This document shows positions 45,625 through 55,822 of a stretch of DNA of 64,000 nucleotides, piece after piece; within the stretch, counting starts at the first letter, position 1; every line of letters begins with the position of its first letter. Under the pieces are notes generated by a model that did not search any database, was not told the DNA's origin, and worked only from the letters and a program-made list of their open reading frames with translations. Made by a program: the position numbers and the translations under genes. Source of the DNA: Carposina sasakii. Lineage: Eukaryota; Arthropoda; Insecta; Lepidoptera; Carposinidae. The stretch covers positions 3,224,001-3,288,000 of the forward strand of contig CP053153.1 of assembly GCA_014607495.2 (NCBI GenBank). The letters run 5' to 3'.

Positions 45625-47391
45625 ATGAGTATGAAGCAAAGATTTTATGAAATAATGGACGAGCTTGTGGCAAACAAGAAAGATAATAACTTTTATCTCG
45701 ATAAGGACAAATACGCTAAGTGTTTAGAGGAAGTAAAAACTGCAAAGAACATTAAAAAGAAGGAAGCTGTTCATTACAGGCGTATAAAACGCTATGATAT
45801 TTTGACTATAGGCGGCGAAGAAAAGCTAATTGCCCCGATGAAGGAAGATAATGGAGAAATCAAATATTATGTTTGTTACGACGATTTATTTAACATTCTC
45901 GAAGAAACGCATTTTGCTGTTGGACACGGTGGAAGAACAAGGATGCTCAAAGAATGTAACCGCAAGTATAATAATATTACAGTTGAGGCTATCATGACAT
46001 ATTTGAAATTATGCCAACCTTGTCAAAAGAAACAGAAGACTTTGAAAAAGGGTATTGTCATTAAGCCTATACTTCATAGTGAAATGAACTCACGTTGTCA
46101 AGTAGATCTCATAGATCTACAAACTAATCCTGACGGGAATTATAAATTTATATTAGTTTATCAAGACCATCTGACTAAATTCGTGATCCTTCGTGCACTT
46201 CAAACTAAACGCGCAACTGAAGTCGCATATCATCTATTGGATATTTTTACCACTTTTGGAGCGCCGAACATCCTTCATTCCGATAATGGTCGGGAATTTA
46301 GTAATCAAATAATTGAAAATTTATGCTCTATGTGGCCAGACGTTACAATCGTACACGGAAAGCCAAGGCATAGCCAGAGTCAAGGATCGGTAGAGCGTGC
46401 AAATCAAGACATAGAAAATATGCTCAGTACGTGGATGGAAACCAATCAGATTACAAAGTGGTCAGAAGGCTTGAAATTTATCCAGGCCATGAAAAATCGA
46501 GCATATCATGAGGGAATCAAATGCTCTCCTTACGAAGCAATGTTTGGTAGTCCAATGAAAATGGGCATTGCGACATCAGCTATTCCTAAAGATATGATTG
46601 GACTATTAAAATCTGAAGAAGATTTGGAGAATGTGTTGCATTCCCGAAAAAATGTTGAAAATATGATAGAACAGGACAAGGAAAACAACGTGGTTGGTAA
46701 TGACTCAGAAGGAATAAAAAAAGGAAACAGTAAAAATGTGAACAACAAAACACAAGAAAAAGAAATTATTGCACTGGAACAGACCACAGAAAAACAAATA
46801 ACCGATGATAGTGATGATACCAATCTAACTTTTCAAATACAAACCGATTCAGAGACAGAAAGCGCTATTCAAGCTCAACAAGATCCAATACCAAAGAAGA
46901 TGGAATCTATTCAAACAATAAGAACAAAAGCAAAAGTTAATTTGGAAAACCAAGCTGAAAAAATGAAAACCATGTCAGCTGATAAATATTCAAATGTGGA
47001 AGTGGGCCAAAATGTAAGACTGAAAGTACCTGAAATTGACAGAGCTAAAACTGACCCAAAAAGCATTATTGCAGTTGTGATAGACGTAAAGGACAATGAG
47101 TTTTACCAACTAGGTACCAAAATGGGAATACTAAAACAGCTTTACACCAAGAATCAGTTCGCCGCATGCTCTGAAGATTTTATAAAGATAGAAGAAATTG
47201 TTACGGATAAAGAAGTGAGTCTTCGAGAAGTTGTCGGAAAATTGTCGTTAACTGGAGGACAAGGATTCAAAAAATGTAATTGTCAAAAAAATGCTCGACG
47301 AAAAAATGCACCTGCAGATCATCAGGATTACTTTGTAATTCTAAATGCCACAGCAGCAATCCTTGTTGTAACAAGTGAAATGTTTTTTTAG
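45625..47391 (+). CDS. Ginger transposase (KRBA2-like, integrase-type DDE)
   Basis: A 588-codon frame starting at AAAATGAGT. It should cut the element's ends and join them to a new site in the nucleus. Order of parts: basic N-terminal region (1-90); HHCC zinc finger H96, H101, C130, C133; DDE core with D161 (QVDLID), D220 (HSDNGREF) and E257 (SQGSVERANQ), 36 residues between the last two; a long charged, low-complexity linker (about 320-470); then a C-terminal part. This arrangement matches the proteins annotated in animals as KRAB-A domain-containing protein 2-like, which derive from Ginger. After the A-run at 47285-47291 the frame looks shifted: the annotated tail has few cysteines, while the other frame holds a cysteine-rich tail ending at TGA 47376-47378. 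A poly(A) signal AATAAA lies at 47449-47454. Confidence 0.9.
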   Translation: MSMKQRFYEIMDELVANKKDNNFYLDKDKYAKCLEEVKTAKNIKKKEAVHYRRIKRYDILTIGGEEKLIAPMKEDNGEIKYYVCYDDLFNILEETHFAVGHGGRTRMLKECNRKYNNITVEAIMTYLKLCQPCQKKQKTLKKGIVIKPILHSEMNSRCQVDLIDLQTNPDGNYKFILVYQDHLTKFVILRALQTKRATEVAYHLLDIFTTFGAPNILHSDNGREFSNQIIENLCSMWPDVTIVHGKPRHSQSQGSVERANQDIENMLSTWMETNQITKWSEGLKFIQAMKNRAYHEGIKCSPYEAMFGSPMKMGIATSAIPKDMIGLLKSEEDLENVLHSRKNVENMIEQDKENNVVGNDSEGIKKGNSKNVNNKTQEKEIIALEQTTEKQITDDSDDTNLTFQIQTDSETESAIQAQQDPIPKKMESIQTIRTKAKVNLENQAEKMKTMSADKYSNVEVGQNVRLKVPEIDRAKTDPKSIIAVVIDVKDNEFYQLGTKMGILKQLYTKNQFAACSEDFIKIEEIVTDKEVSLREVVGKLSLTGGQGFKKCNCQKNARRKNAPADHQDYFVILNATAAILVVTSEMFF

Positions 47392-47867
47392 GTACCTTAC
47401 CTATTAATCAATCACATTTGATTGTCTTTTTTTACTTTTAAACCAAATAATAAAAAAAAATAATAATTAAGTTTGACTAGCTTTTGTAAGCATTATGTTT
47501 TGTATGTCGTTGTTAAATTCCAAATAGAGAAGTACTGATTCAGTTAGATATGATAGAGATTGAGATATTCAGAGATATACGTTATGTGTTTTTTCAGAAT
47601 AATTTAAATAAGTTGGTATTAGTTTGTACTTATTACTATCATTATGATACCTTTAAAATACTATGTACCTGTTTTGTCTAATAGTTCAAAGTAAATAATT
47701 AAGAATTAATCATTGTTTTATTCCTAAAACCAACATCTACCAGCTGACAGTGGTAAAACCTAGCATATACTGAATTCGAATGGTAAAAGCTCGAAAACAT
47801 CGTCGTATCTTCAGAAATACTTACATTTACCAACTCATGTCGGTAAATCCTAAGACTTACACTTAAA

Positions 47868-47905
47868 TCTTAAGATTTACCGTAGTTCGAGCTTTTACAG
47901 TAACA
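47868..47905 (-). repeat. Right terminal inverted repeat of Ginger
   Basis: Reverse complement of the left end, closing in TTTTACAGTAACA, followed directly by CATA. Confidence 0.85.
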
Positions 47906-48307
47906 CATACACTAAAAAAGCGTATAATGCCCATCGAGTTCAGTTTAATAATGCGTTCAGGATGCTGTTGAGGCTGCCGCGTTACTGTAGTGCCTCGGGC
48001 ATGTTCGTTTGGGCTAGAGTAGATGGGTTTGAGGCCTTGATACGGAAGCGCCTAGCAGCAATGGTCAGCAGAGTGCGTGGCAGCACCAACAGCATTCTAA
48101 ACATGATAGCAAATAGGGTGGACTGTTCTTATCTGAATAATATTGCAAAAGTACATGTCTGGAAAAAGTAATGTTGTTCGGGTAAGAGCATGTCGAAAAC
48201 AACGATTTTAAATTGTGTCTTAGTAACATAGATTTTAAGTGGTGTTTTTATGTACTTACTAACAAATGGATTGTATATTCTTTCCGAAAAATAAATTATT
48301 ATTATTA

Positions 48308-49284
48308 TCTACACTAATATTATAAAGAGGAAAACTTTGTTTGTTTGGTTGTAATGAATAGGCTCAAAAACTACTGGACCGATTTTAAAAATTCTTTCAC
48401 CGTTAGAATCCTTATAGGACCTGGATGAACATAGGCTATAAGAATTTCCCGATATTCCCACGGGAAGGCGACAAACGGGAATTCTATATTTTTTACGAAA
48501 ACCACTATACATATGAAGCTGAAATCGGGCATATATGTTCATTGGGGAGAGCAAGGGAGGACTAAAAACGGATTTCCCGAAATTCCCACGGGAAGGGGAC
48601 AAACGGGAATTCATAATTTTTACGAAAACCGCTATACATATTAAGCTGAAATTGGGCATAGATGTTCATTAGGGACTGCAAGTAAGCACTAAGGACGAAT
48701 TTCCCGAAATTCCCACGGGAAGGGGGCCAACGGGAATTAATTATTTTTTATGAAAACGGTTACACATATGAATCTTAAGTTGGGCATATTTGTTTATTTG
48801 GGACCCCGAGGAAGCACTAGGAACGGATTTCTCGAAACTCCCACGGGAAGGGGACAAACGGGAATTCATTTTTTTACGACAAGCGCGATACATATGAATT
48901 CGAAATTAGACCTGTACGTTCATTAGGGACTGCGAGGGAGCGCTAAGAACGAATTTCCCGAAATTCCCACGGGAAGGGGACTAACGGGAATTCAATTTTT
49001 TTACAAAAACCGCTGTACATGTGAAGCTAAAATCGGAGACTGCGGGGAAGCACTAAGAATTGATTTCCCGAAATTCCCACGGGAAGGGACTGTCTGTGCG
49101 TTTGTGCACGCTAATCTCAGGAACGGCTTAACCGATTTCGGTGCAGTTTTTCAGGAATATATTGTGACAGGTCCCACTTAACATATAGGCTACTTTTTAT
49201 CCCGGGAAAATGTTTTTATCCCGGATAATTTCGACATTTTTTTTTCTGTAGTCCACGCGGACGGAGTCGCGGGCGTCCACTAGT
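48308..49284 (+). mobile_element. Helitron with internal minisatellite
   Basis: It starts TCTACACTAATATTATAAAG and ends GCGGGCGTCCACTAGT, and stands between an A and a T as Helitrons do. It landed in the ATT tail of the LINE. The 5' end is a different type (GGAAAACTTTGTTTG) from that of the copies at 12329 and 37037, while the 3' 200 bases are the same, so the element looks chimeric. No coding sequence. Confidence 0.8.
48430..49090 (+). repeat. Six-unit minisatellite, ~127-bp period
   Basis: The block TTCCCACGGGAAGG recurs at about 48455, 48583, 48710, 48838, 48964 and 49074. Periods are 128, 127, 128, 126 and 110. Each unit also has ACGGGAATT and AAACCGCTATACATATGAA-like parts. Units differ by perhaps a fifth of their bases. 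Confidence 0.9.
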
Positions 49285-49317
49285 TATTACTATAGTTAAT
49301 TAGCGGTATATAGGTAT

Positions 49318-49475
49318 CTAGCGGCCGCTCAAGACTTCGTCCGCGTGAAAGGACATTACACCCGCGCGAAGCCGAGGCGGGTCATATATAGCCTTCCTAG
49401 ATAAATGGGATATCTAACACTAAAATTATTTTTTAAATCGGACCAGCAGTTCGCAGTATAGATTAGTATATTAGC
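49318..49475 (-). repeat. Possible Helitron/RTE-like remnant
   Basis: GACTTCGTCCGCGTGAAAGG, CCCGCGCGAAGCCG and AAATCGGACCAGCAGTTCGC resemble conserved blocks near the ends of such elements. Boundaries are not clear. Confidence 0.35.
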
Positions 49476-49639
49476 GGCCGAATGCATTAACAACACAGCT
49501 CCACATTCTTCCTCCTGCATGTTCTTCCACACGACAGCACTCTGCCGGCTCCGGCTCTTGACTTACAATGCCCAGCTGAAGTCTGGGAAAATGGGCAAAC
49601 TGGTGGTTAGGAAAATGTCGCTGTGATTAGACAAATGCA

Positions 49640-49830
49640 TTTTGCATGCATAATTGAGTATGTACTCGGGCTTTCTCTCAGGCGATAAGCTGGCAAATTG
49701 TCACTGGTTATTTAAGTCTGTCCTTGCTCTGCTAAATGTGCCTGTGGGTTCTCCTTTATGATTCTGCGGTTCTGGCTATCTTTCCGGAATACAGCCGTGT
49801 ATTCGACAGTGACAAAGTCGAGCACTTGTT
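49640..49830 (+). repeat. Family D repeat, 3' two thirds
   Basis: ACTCGGGCTTTCTCTCAGG, CGATAAGCTGGCAAATTG, TGCTCTGCTAAATGTG, TTCTCCTTTATGATTCTGCG and TTCCGGAATACAGCCGTGTA in family order. Confidence 0.65.
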
Positions 49831-49834
49831 ATGA

Positions 49835-50257
49835 AATTGGTCTAAGGTAACGTGCTGTGTATTTAGGAGTAAAAAGAACCATATGCCAAATATCATACAA
49901 CAGACTCCATCGGTGTTATTCCAAAAGAGCGCCTAAAGTTAGACTCGATTTATATCTGACATTTGACAGCAAAATGTATGGCACATCTGCCAAATTTAGG
50001 TCATGTTTAGCTAAAAATATGTTTAAATTCTTTTGTAATAACACGACATGTGTCTTTCTTTCGACGCCCCCTAAAACACGCCCGTGGACTAAGGAATCTA
50101 AATAAAAGCCGGTTTCGTTAATAAAAATCCGCCATCATAATCCGAGTATACTCTGAATTTAAACTCAGACTCTTACATACATAGATAATATATAAGGCTG
50201 TATGTCCAAAAATACCTACATCCATCTTAACAAACTTTCGCATTTATAATATTAGTA
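49835..50257. other. Unassigned DNA
   Basis: The 82-codon frame at 49857 shows no domain. Confidence 0.4.
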
Positions 50258-50520
50258 CATACATACATACATATAATCACGCCTTTATCCCTTACGGGGT
50301 AGGCAGAGCACAAAGGGCCGATAGAACCACATGGTGCCACTTCTGACCAATTTTGAGGGTATAGTTGAGATGTACAAGTTCGGTTAGTAGTGACAGGTGG
50401 TCATCCCATCGCCTACAAAACACCAAGACCCTCTTGTCCCTCTACTGACTTGTACAGTATGCCCGGGAAGAGAAGCAGCTGTAGTATTATACTTTTTTTT
50501 TTCACTCCCAGAGCAGCATA
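50258..50520 (+). repeat. Family C repeat, full length
   Basis: (CATA)n, ATAATCACGCCTTTATCCC, TTACGGGGTAGGCAGAGCAC, then CGCCTACAAAACACCAAGAC and a terminal CCCAGAGCAGCATA. Very similar to the copy at 24930. Confidence 0.75.
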
Positions 50521-51387
50521 AAAATATTAGTAGTAAGTAGTATTATTTGTAAAAATGTAGGAAATGTGTCCTGAAAATAGGCTATAAATTTAATTGAGGT
50601 TGTTTTACCCTTATAAAATATTGTATAATTATGTAAACAGTGGACAACTTCGAAATAAATTATTTCAGCAATGACAGAAATAGAAGGTAGGAACTCTGTA
50701 ATTATTTAAATAATTAATTGTAATATCGTTGACAAACTGTCTGCGTGAATAAATTTACCGTTGTATGTTTGTATAATAAATAATTAATTTTAAATAGGTA
50801 CCAGACAGAGAGATGAGTTTTTGGTTCGTGGTTTCGTTTAAAAAAGTGTCACACGTTTCTTGCCCTGTACAAGTTAGTCGCGTGCTATTCACAAAATCGA
50901 TTTATTGTTTGAAAGGTTTGAAAATGTTTACTCATCATAATCGTTTTCGTAACCAATAAAAATAAAGATCTGCTTCATTTTGCACCTCTGTAGTATTAAA
51001 TAGTGCTAACTATAAAATCACCAAAGCATTTTCTAGCGACAATATCTGACACTAAATACAGGGTGTCCAGTGACATCCCTCCCTTTCCACGTCAAGTTAT
51101 TTAAAGAACAACTTAATTAGCCTTTAGCTTGGCACAGGAGAGACGATACAGTGACTTAATATTAAATAATTAATACTTACATTATCTTATCTTAATGTAA
51201 GAAATACGAGTAGTACACTAAATGTAAGACAGAGTTTGCAATTCGAAGACGGTCGTGCCAACATAAAGCAGCTAACCAGCCATGTTATGGTGTGATGACA
51301 TAATGTAATAATAAAAAAAATCGACGACCCGACGTGAATGATTGAATAGCTAACGTTAACGCGAACGAGTTCGAATTAAATTAAATT
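50521..51387. other. Unassigned DNA
   Basis: A lone TACAGGGTGTCCAGTGACAT at about 51058 resembles one end of a TA-flanked element but no partner end was found. Confidence 0.4.
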
Positions 51388-51470
51388 AGGGATAAGCACG
51401 CCTTTGTACATTGTCAATGTAAAATGTTATTCCATATAAAATGTCTGTACAATAAAGAATAGAATAGAAA
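51388..51470 (+). mobile_element. LINE 3' UTR fragment
   Basis: GGGATAAGCACGCCTTTGTA and CTGTACAATAAAGAATAGAA match the family at 12967. Confidence 0.55.
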
Positions 51471-51502
51471 GAATAAAATTTAACTCCTCTGATATATTCT
51501 TT

Positions 51503-51704
51503 ACTAGTGGACGCCCGCGACTTCGTCCGCGTGGACTACAGAAAAAACAAAATGTCGAAATTATCCGAGATAAAAACATAAAAACATTTACAATAGTACC
51601 CAACATCTTTTGCGTTAATAAAGGTCTCCTATATCTTTTCTCATATATCTGCCATGTACAGACAGCGACCTGTTACATTTTTATTATAGGTATAATATAA
51701 TAGA
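51503..51704 (-). mobile_element. Helitron with internal deletion
   Basis: Minus-strand 3' end GCGGGCGTCCACTAG at 51503; the 5' part (CATGTACAGACAGCG on plus, CATTTTTATTATA) reaches about 51704. The middle with AACGGCTGAACC is missing. Confidence 0.65.
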
Positions 51705-52159
51705 CAATAGAAGATAGATAGAAAAAGATAATTGAGCTGATATACTAATGCTACATACTATTTACTTTACTTTTAAGCCTTTTATTCAGACAAATTACAT
51801 ACTATTAACCTAATCTTATATTTAGATAAAGATTTTAACAAAGCGGTCTAACCTAAAAGCGTAATTAGAAATTCACAAAAGTGCTAAAGTCGACTTACTG
51901 CGTTATTACACTTAGCTGTCGAGTAATTATAGATGCAGAAAACTGAGCTGTCTTTGTTTAACGGAAAGAATGGCAAAGGTTTTCATTCGTCGTTTATTAT
52001 GCACTTTCCGTGCGGTTTAATTACAGTGTGAATGAAAATTATAGTATATGACTTACTAACACAGGGAATATGTTAAATATGTGATGCTTTCTGTAAAATC
52101 TAGGATCTAAAATTAAAAACAAACTTGTATTTTTCCTTAGGGTTTGAGTTATAACCATA
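51705..52159. other. Unassigned DNA
   Basis: No gene or named repeat is visible here. Confidence 0.4.
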
Positions 52160-52437
52160 ACGCCAGATTGGCGTAGGTGGTAGTGTCCTGCCTGTCGCAC
52201 CTGGATTCGAATTTCGGTAGATGAAAAAATTTATGGTTTGGGTGTTGGATTCCAAGTCATGGATATTTCTATAAATATCTTTGTATTTATATGCCTTTGT
52301 TTATATCATCATCATCAGCCTATTGCAGTCCACTGATGGACGTAGGCCTCCCCCAGGGCACGCCACAAGACTGCCATTTGCCCATATATTTGTTTATATA
52401 CCCTATCTTACTCGTAATGTGGGACTAGATTGGTGGT
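52160..52437 (+). mobile_element. Old SINE-1 copy split by a family A fragment
   Basis: The degraded head (GATTGGCGTAGGTGGTAGTG, GGATTCGAATTTCGG) and body run to 52302. After the insert, ATTTGTTTATATACC and GTGGGACTAG complete it. TTTGTTTATAT stands on both sides of the insert as a likely target duplication. Confidence 0.65.
52303..52388 (-). repeat. Family A fragment inside SINE-1
   Basis: ATCATCATCATCAGCC to AGACTGCCATTTGCCCATA; only the LINE-tail-like end, with a small deletion. Confidence 0.75.
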
Positions 52438-53019
52438 AATGTTTTTATAAAGTTTGTAATAGTTTTTGTTGTTTGATCAGAAAACTATTATTATAAAGAA
52501 TGAAGAAAAAAATAAATTGAACTAACGCCACTTGTATTATACAAAGATATGTTTAAAATATTCGATGTTTGTTTTCGTATAATAAGTTGCAACGAATAAT
52601 ACCTATACGAGAGCTTGTCGGCCTTAAAGAATTTAAAAAAACCTAGATTTTCGTGACCTAAATTACTCGTGTTGTTAACTAGGCATTATAATATGTTGTA
52701 GTTTCACTCACCAATTTTAGAATAGGGTATAATTTGTTGAAGTACAAACTTCAACAAATTATACCCTATTCTAAAATTTTTAATGATAAAATTATTTGAC
52801 ATTAGTAAGTAGAGCATATATTCCGCCCTATGTAGGGTAGTAAGCGTTCCAATACATTTGTCGAAGACTGTTATTAAAAAAGTTAAAGAGACCGAGTGTC
52901 TACGTCGCCGGCTGCGCACATTCCCTCATTATTTATTTAAAACCCGATCCGATTGTCGTACGTACGTCTGTGTGGTGCAAGTAATGGCTTATAATACGTA
53001 CATTGTCTACTACAGCCTG
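52438..53019. other. Unassigned DNA, holds a perfect palindrome
   Basis: Only the hairpin at 52713-52778 stands out. The 71-codon minus frame at 52704 runs through that hairpin and is not credible as a gene. Confidence 0.45.
52713..52778. repeat. Perfect 31-bp inverted repeat with 4-nt loop
   Basis: 52713-52743 and 52748-52778 are exact reverse complements; the loop is ACAA. Confidence 0.9.
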
Positions 53020-53240
53020 TACTGATGCGGGGCTTCACTAGAATACATCAGCTGCAGCTCCTTCCGTGCATGTCGTAATAGTCGACTATGGAACTCGGGC
53101 ATTCTCTTAGACGACAAGCGACAAACTTCTGACTGATCATTACCATCTGTCCCAGCTATGCTTAACGTGACTGTGCTATCTCTTTTGTGATCCTATTTTT
53201 CTCAGTCCTGGCTACCATTCCGGGGACACAGCCGTGTCAT
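53020..53240 (+). repeat. Family D repeat, longest uninterrupted copy
   Basis: GATGCGGGGCTTCACTAG, ACATCAGCTGCAGCTCC, CTTAGACGACAAGCGACAAA, CAGCTATGCTTAACGTGAC, CTACCATTCCGGGGACACAG in order. Confidence 0.7.
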
Positions 53241-54307
53241 AAATCTCTTTAAATAGAATTTCTCGAGGAATAAAAGTACATAATGTTGCGCCAATCCCAA
53301 ATGAATGGGAACAGGGCAGGAAGAAGATTATGCTACTCAAAAAATGACGCTCGTTTGGTCACGTCTTTAGATATTTAGTCAGACAGTGATTAAATTTAAA
53401 CTGCTGGTCAAATCGGTGTTATCATACCTACTCAATCATCCAATAGTTGACTGACTCGCTCGATCTTCCAACTCACACCACACTCGGTCCCAGACGAAGT
53501 GCTTTTAAAACTTAACCCTTATTTTCTCACTTTGAGCACTTTAAGGGATTACAGCGGTAGGTGCGTCTAATGCCTGACGCTTGGCACTCGCTTGTCTGAC
53601 GCTTGCCTGACGCTTGGCCGCGCCTAACTTCCGTATTAGAGAGCACTTCCGATATTTGGCGGGATAATGAATAAGCACGTCTTAAGTCGAGTTAGGTGAG
53701 TTGGATAGTATGTTGGTAGGTAAGAATAGCTTTGACAACAGAAACGCTATATATATTTTACTCTCACACATTGCATTATTTTTATTTATTTCTTCACACA
53801 AAACCGCTTGCGCCGTTATATCAATATTAATTGTTGACGTTTGTCAGCAAATACAATGAAAATCTTTGCGAAAAATAAATTTAATGTCATTTTGATTTAT
53901 GCCTAAAGTTATTAAGTAAATATAGGAAAATTATCCTAAGTTCAGCACCGAATTTATCTAGACTTTCAGGTAATACCTATGACATTTTTCCACTTGGACG
54001 GAACAAGAATAAGAATTAGATTTATTTATTAAATATTTTTATAAGTACTTACGCAAAATAATGTTTTTAACAATTAATTTCTTTTAAAAGCTTGTAAGCC
54101 GAGTTGAAAACGTGGTTAATGGTTACTTCAAACTTTTCAATTTACGACTTTTATCAGCGTAATGGGAAAGGATTTTAAAAGTGTTTTACTTTTTTAATCA
54201 ATCAGGAGAGTTTATTTCAAGAAAGCTAATCATTTCTAGTTACAATACTGGAAAAAGGAGCGTACATTCTTTGTCATAATCTAGAGAACATATAATACCT
54301 GTGATCC
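53241..54307. other. Unassigned DNA
   Basis: A short tandem of GCCTGACGCTTG-like words at 53571-53622 is the only structure. Confidence 0.45.
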
Positions 54308-54425
54308 ATGAATACATACATACATACATATATAGTCTTATGCTCATTATCCCCTAAGAAGGTTGAGCAGAAATGTGCAAATTATACACCCACTTTTCTC
54401 CACTGATTCGTAAATAAAAATGTAT
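54308..54425 (+). repeat. Dispersed repeat (CATA)n-TATAGTC type
   Basis: CATACATACATACATATATAG, AGCAGAAATGTGCAAATTA and CACCCACTTTTCTCCACTGA recur reversed at 62050-62135. Class unknown. Confidence 0.5.
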
Positions 54426-54454
54426 AATCATTATGTTTTTATTTAACAACATAG

Positions 54455-54530
54455 TACATATAGGTCGTGGGTTCGATTCCCACTCGGGTGAAGAATTTTT
54501 TCCATTTCTTTATCAATAATTTTATAACAT
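54455..54530 (+). mobile_element. SINE-3, 5'-truncated
   Basis: Keeps the T arm (GTGGGTTCGATTCCCACTCG) and the GAATTTTTTCCATTTC tail of the copy at 16960. Confidence 0.65.
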
Positions 54531-54659
54531 AGTACCTATAAGTTCCTTTTTTAGCCACACTACCAACAAAAAGAATTAATAGAGAAAGGTAACGCGAATT
54601 TAGTTTGAGGTCGTTGACCCGAAAAAAGAGCAGATAATAAATAATATATTAATTACATA

Positions 54660-54790
54660 ATTGACCCGATAGCTCAGTTGGTTAGAGCGAAATCACGGTT
54701 TGCGAGAAGTCGTGAGTTCAAATCTCACTCGAGTGAAAAAAAAATCATTTTCTTAATAATATTTACAATAAATAATAATAAATTTTCTAA
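54660..54790 (+). mobile_element. SINE-2 copy
   Basis: TTGACCCGATAGCTCAGTTG, GAGTTCAAATCTCACTCG and an A-rich tail followed by TCATTTTCTTAATAATATT. The anticodon arm does not fold, so it is not a functional tRNA gene. Confidence 0.7.
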
Positions 54791-55454
54791 AGAGCTATCC
54801 TGTCACCTTTCTTCATATATTACGAGTATTTTGACCCATTAGATAAAGGAAACGGAAAGGGATCAGCACTAAATCATGGTAGATCTAAATGACATAATAT
54901 AGTGCTCAATCCACACGGAAATTGTCTATATTTTACATTACATTTCATGAAACAATAGTTCTTAAGCTTATTTCGAATAAGGTATTTTTCATTTCCCTCG
55001 AATACCACTTTTTCAAAGCTTTAAAGAGATAACCCTCGTGCAACCTTAACTACCCTTTTTCTTTACCTTCAGTACAATGAATCGAGTTTTCTTTCAAGTG
55101 AGTGTATGTATATGTGTGGTGCAGTGTACATTGCGGTACATTATTTGAAAAAGCATTCCATACAAACCACAAAGGGAAAGTTGTCCCGGTGTTGTGCATT
55201 GTTTACGCGGACACCACCGGTGGGGTATCGCTGCTGGAAGTGACAGTATTCATAAACATTATAAGCAAACATTATGGTAGATTCTGACCGTCATGCATCA
55301 CACTTAAACGTAAACTTAAAATTAGTCAAGTCTTTCCCTCTCCATTCCTAACATAAATTACTTAGACAGAAAGGGACAGGTAGGACGAATTTATTTAGAT
55401 TTTTTCGTTCAGCATTGGATGGATCCCATGGAATCATCAATAAAACTAAAAATA
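54791..55454. other. Unassigned DNA
   Basis: No gene supported; the 61-codon frame at 55102 shows no domain. Confidence 0.4.
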
Positions 55455-55822
55455 TGACGGCGTCGTGGTCGGAACGTGTTAAAATGAGAAGATATTCCAA
55501 GAAGAACTTGTTGTGAACAAGCACGTGCACCCGATGACGTCGCTCCCCACCAGCGCGCAGCGAATATAAAGCCGGTCACTTTGCGGGGAGCGGCAGTCTC
55601 GTCAAAGACTCAGTCGAGTACACTTGCTGTGCGTTTCTTGGCATATCCTCTACATATGTACCTAGCTTATATTAGACATATTTTGTATAATACACTGTAC
55701 TAATTACTGATTAGATTCTGTACTGATTTGAAATATATTAATTACCACTATATATATAGTTATTACCACTTTATTGTTGAGTTCTCATTTACTATCTTAT
55801 CATGTCCGATCCTATTCCTACA
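55455..55822 (+). repeat. 5' LTR of the intact Gypsy element
   Basis: 368 bp, TGACGGCGTC to CCTATTCCTACA. It contains the gag ATG and the first seven codons and ends on a codon boundary. Confidence 0.95.
55565..55571 (+). promoter_or_regulatory. TATA box and likely start of the LTR promoter
   Basis: TATAAAG, with a GGCAGTC initiator-like motif at about 55592-55598, a normal 25-30-base distance. The RNA would start there and meet one short upstream ATG before gag. The same motif lies in the 3' LTR at 60626. Confidence 0.7.

Larger units (their letters stand above)
45303..47905 (+). mobile_element. Ginger-type DNA transposon, complete
   Basis: 2603 bp flanked by the 4-base duplication CATA (45299-45302 and 47906-47909). 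The ends start TGTTACTGTAAAAGCTCG and pair over about 38 bases, the first 22 perfectly. TGT termini, a 4-base target duplication and an integrase-like DDE transposase are the hallmarks of Ginger elements, cut-and-paste transposons related to Gypsy integrases. Both subterminal regions carry repeated GTAAATCYTAAGATTTAC-like palindromes. The transposase C-terminus looks frameshifted. Confidence 0.92.
45136..48307 (+). mobile_element. LINE 3' end split by the Ginger transposon
   Basis: The left part (45136-45302) codes for VNMLARRFARCS and TSFYTCSLWDTY. The right part (47906-48171) continues in frame with TKKAYNAHRVQFNNAFRML, YCSASGMF and RVRGSTNSILNMIANR, the C-terminal end of a non-LTR reverse transcriptase like that at 28812. 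The UTR ends in an ATT-repeat tail at about 48293-48307. Removing the insert and one CATA copy restores an uninterrupted codon series. Confidence 0.85.

Noticed and set aside
45625..47391. Domesticated host gene of the KRBA2 type
   Set aside because: Exact inverted ends and a 4-bp duplication show it is a transposon copy in a LINE, not a domesticated gene.
55348..55530. 60-codon minus frame repeated at 60253-60591
   Set aside because: Both are antisense readings of the two LTRs of one retrotransposon.
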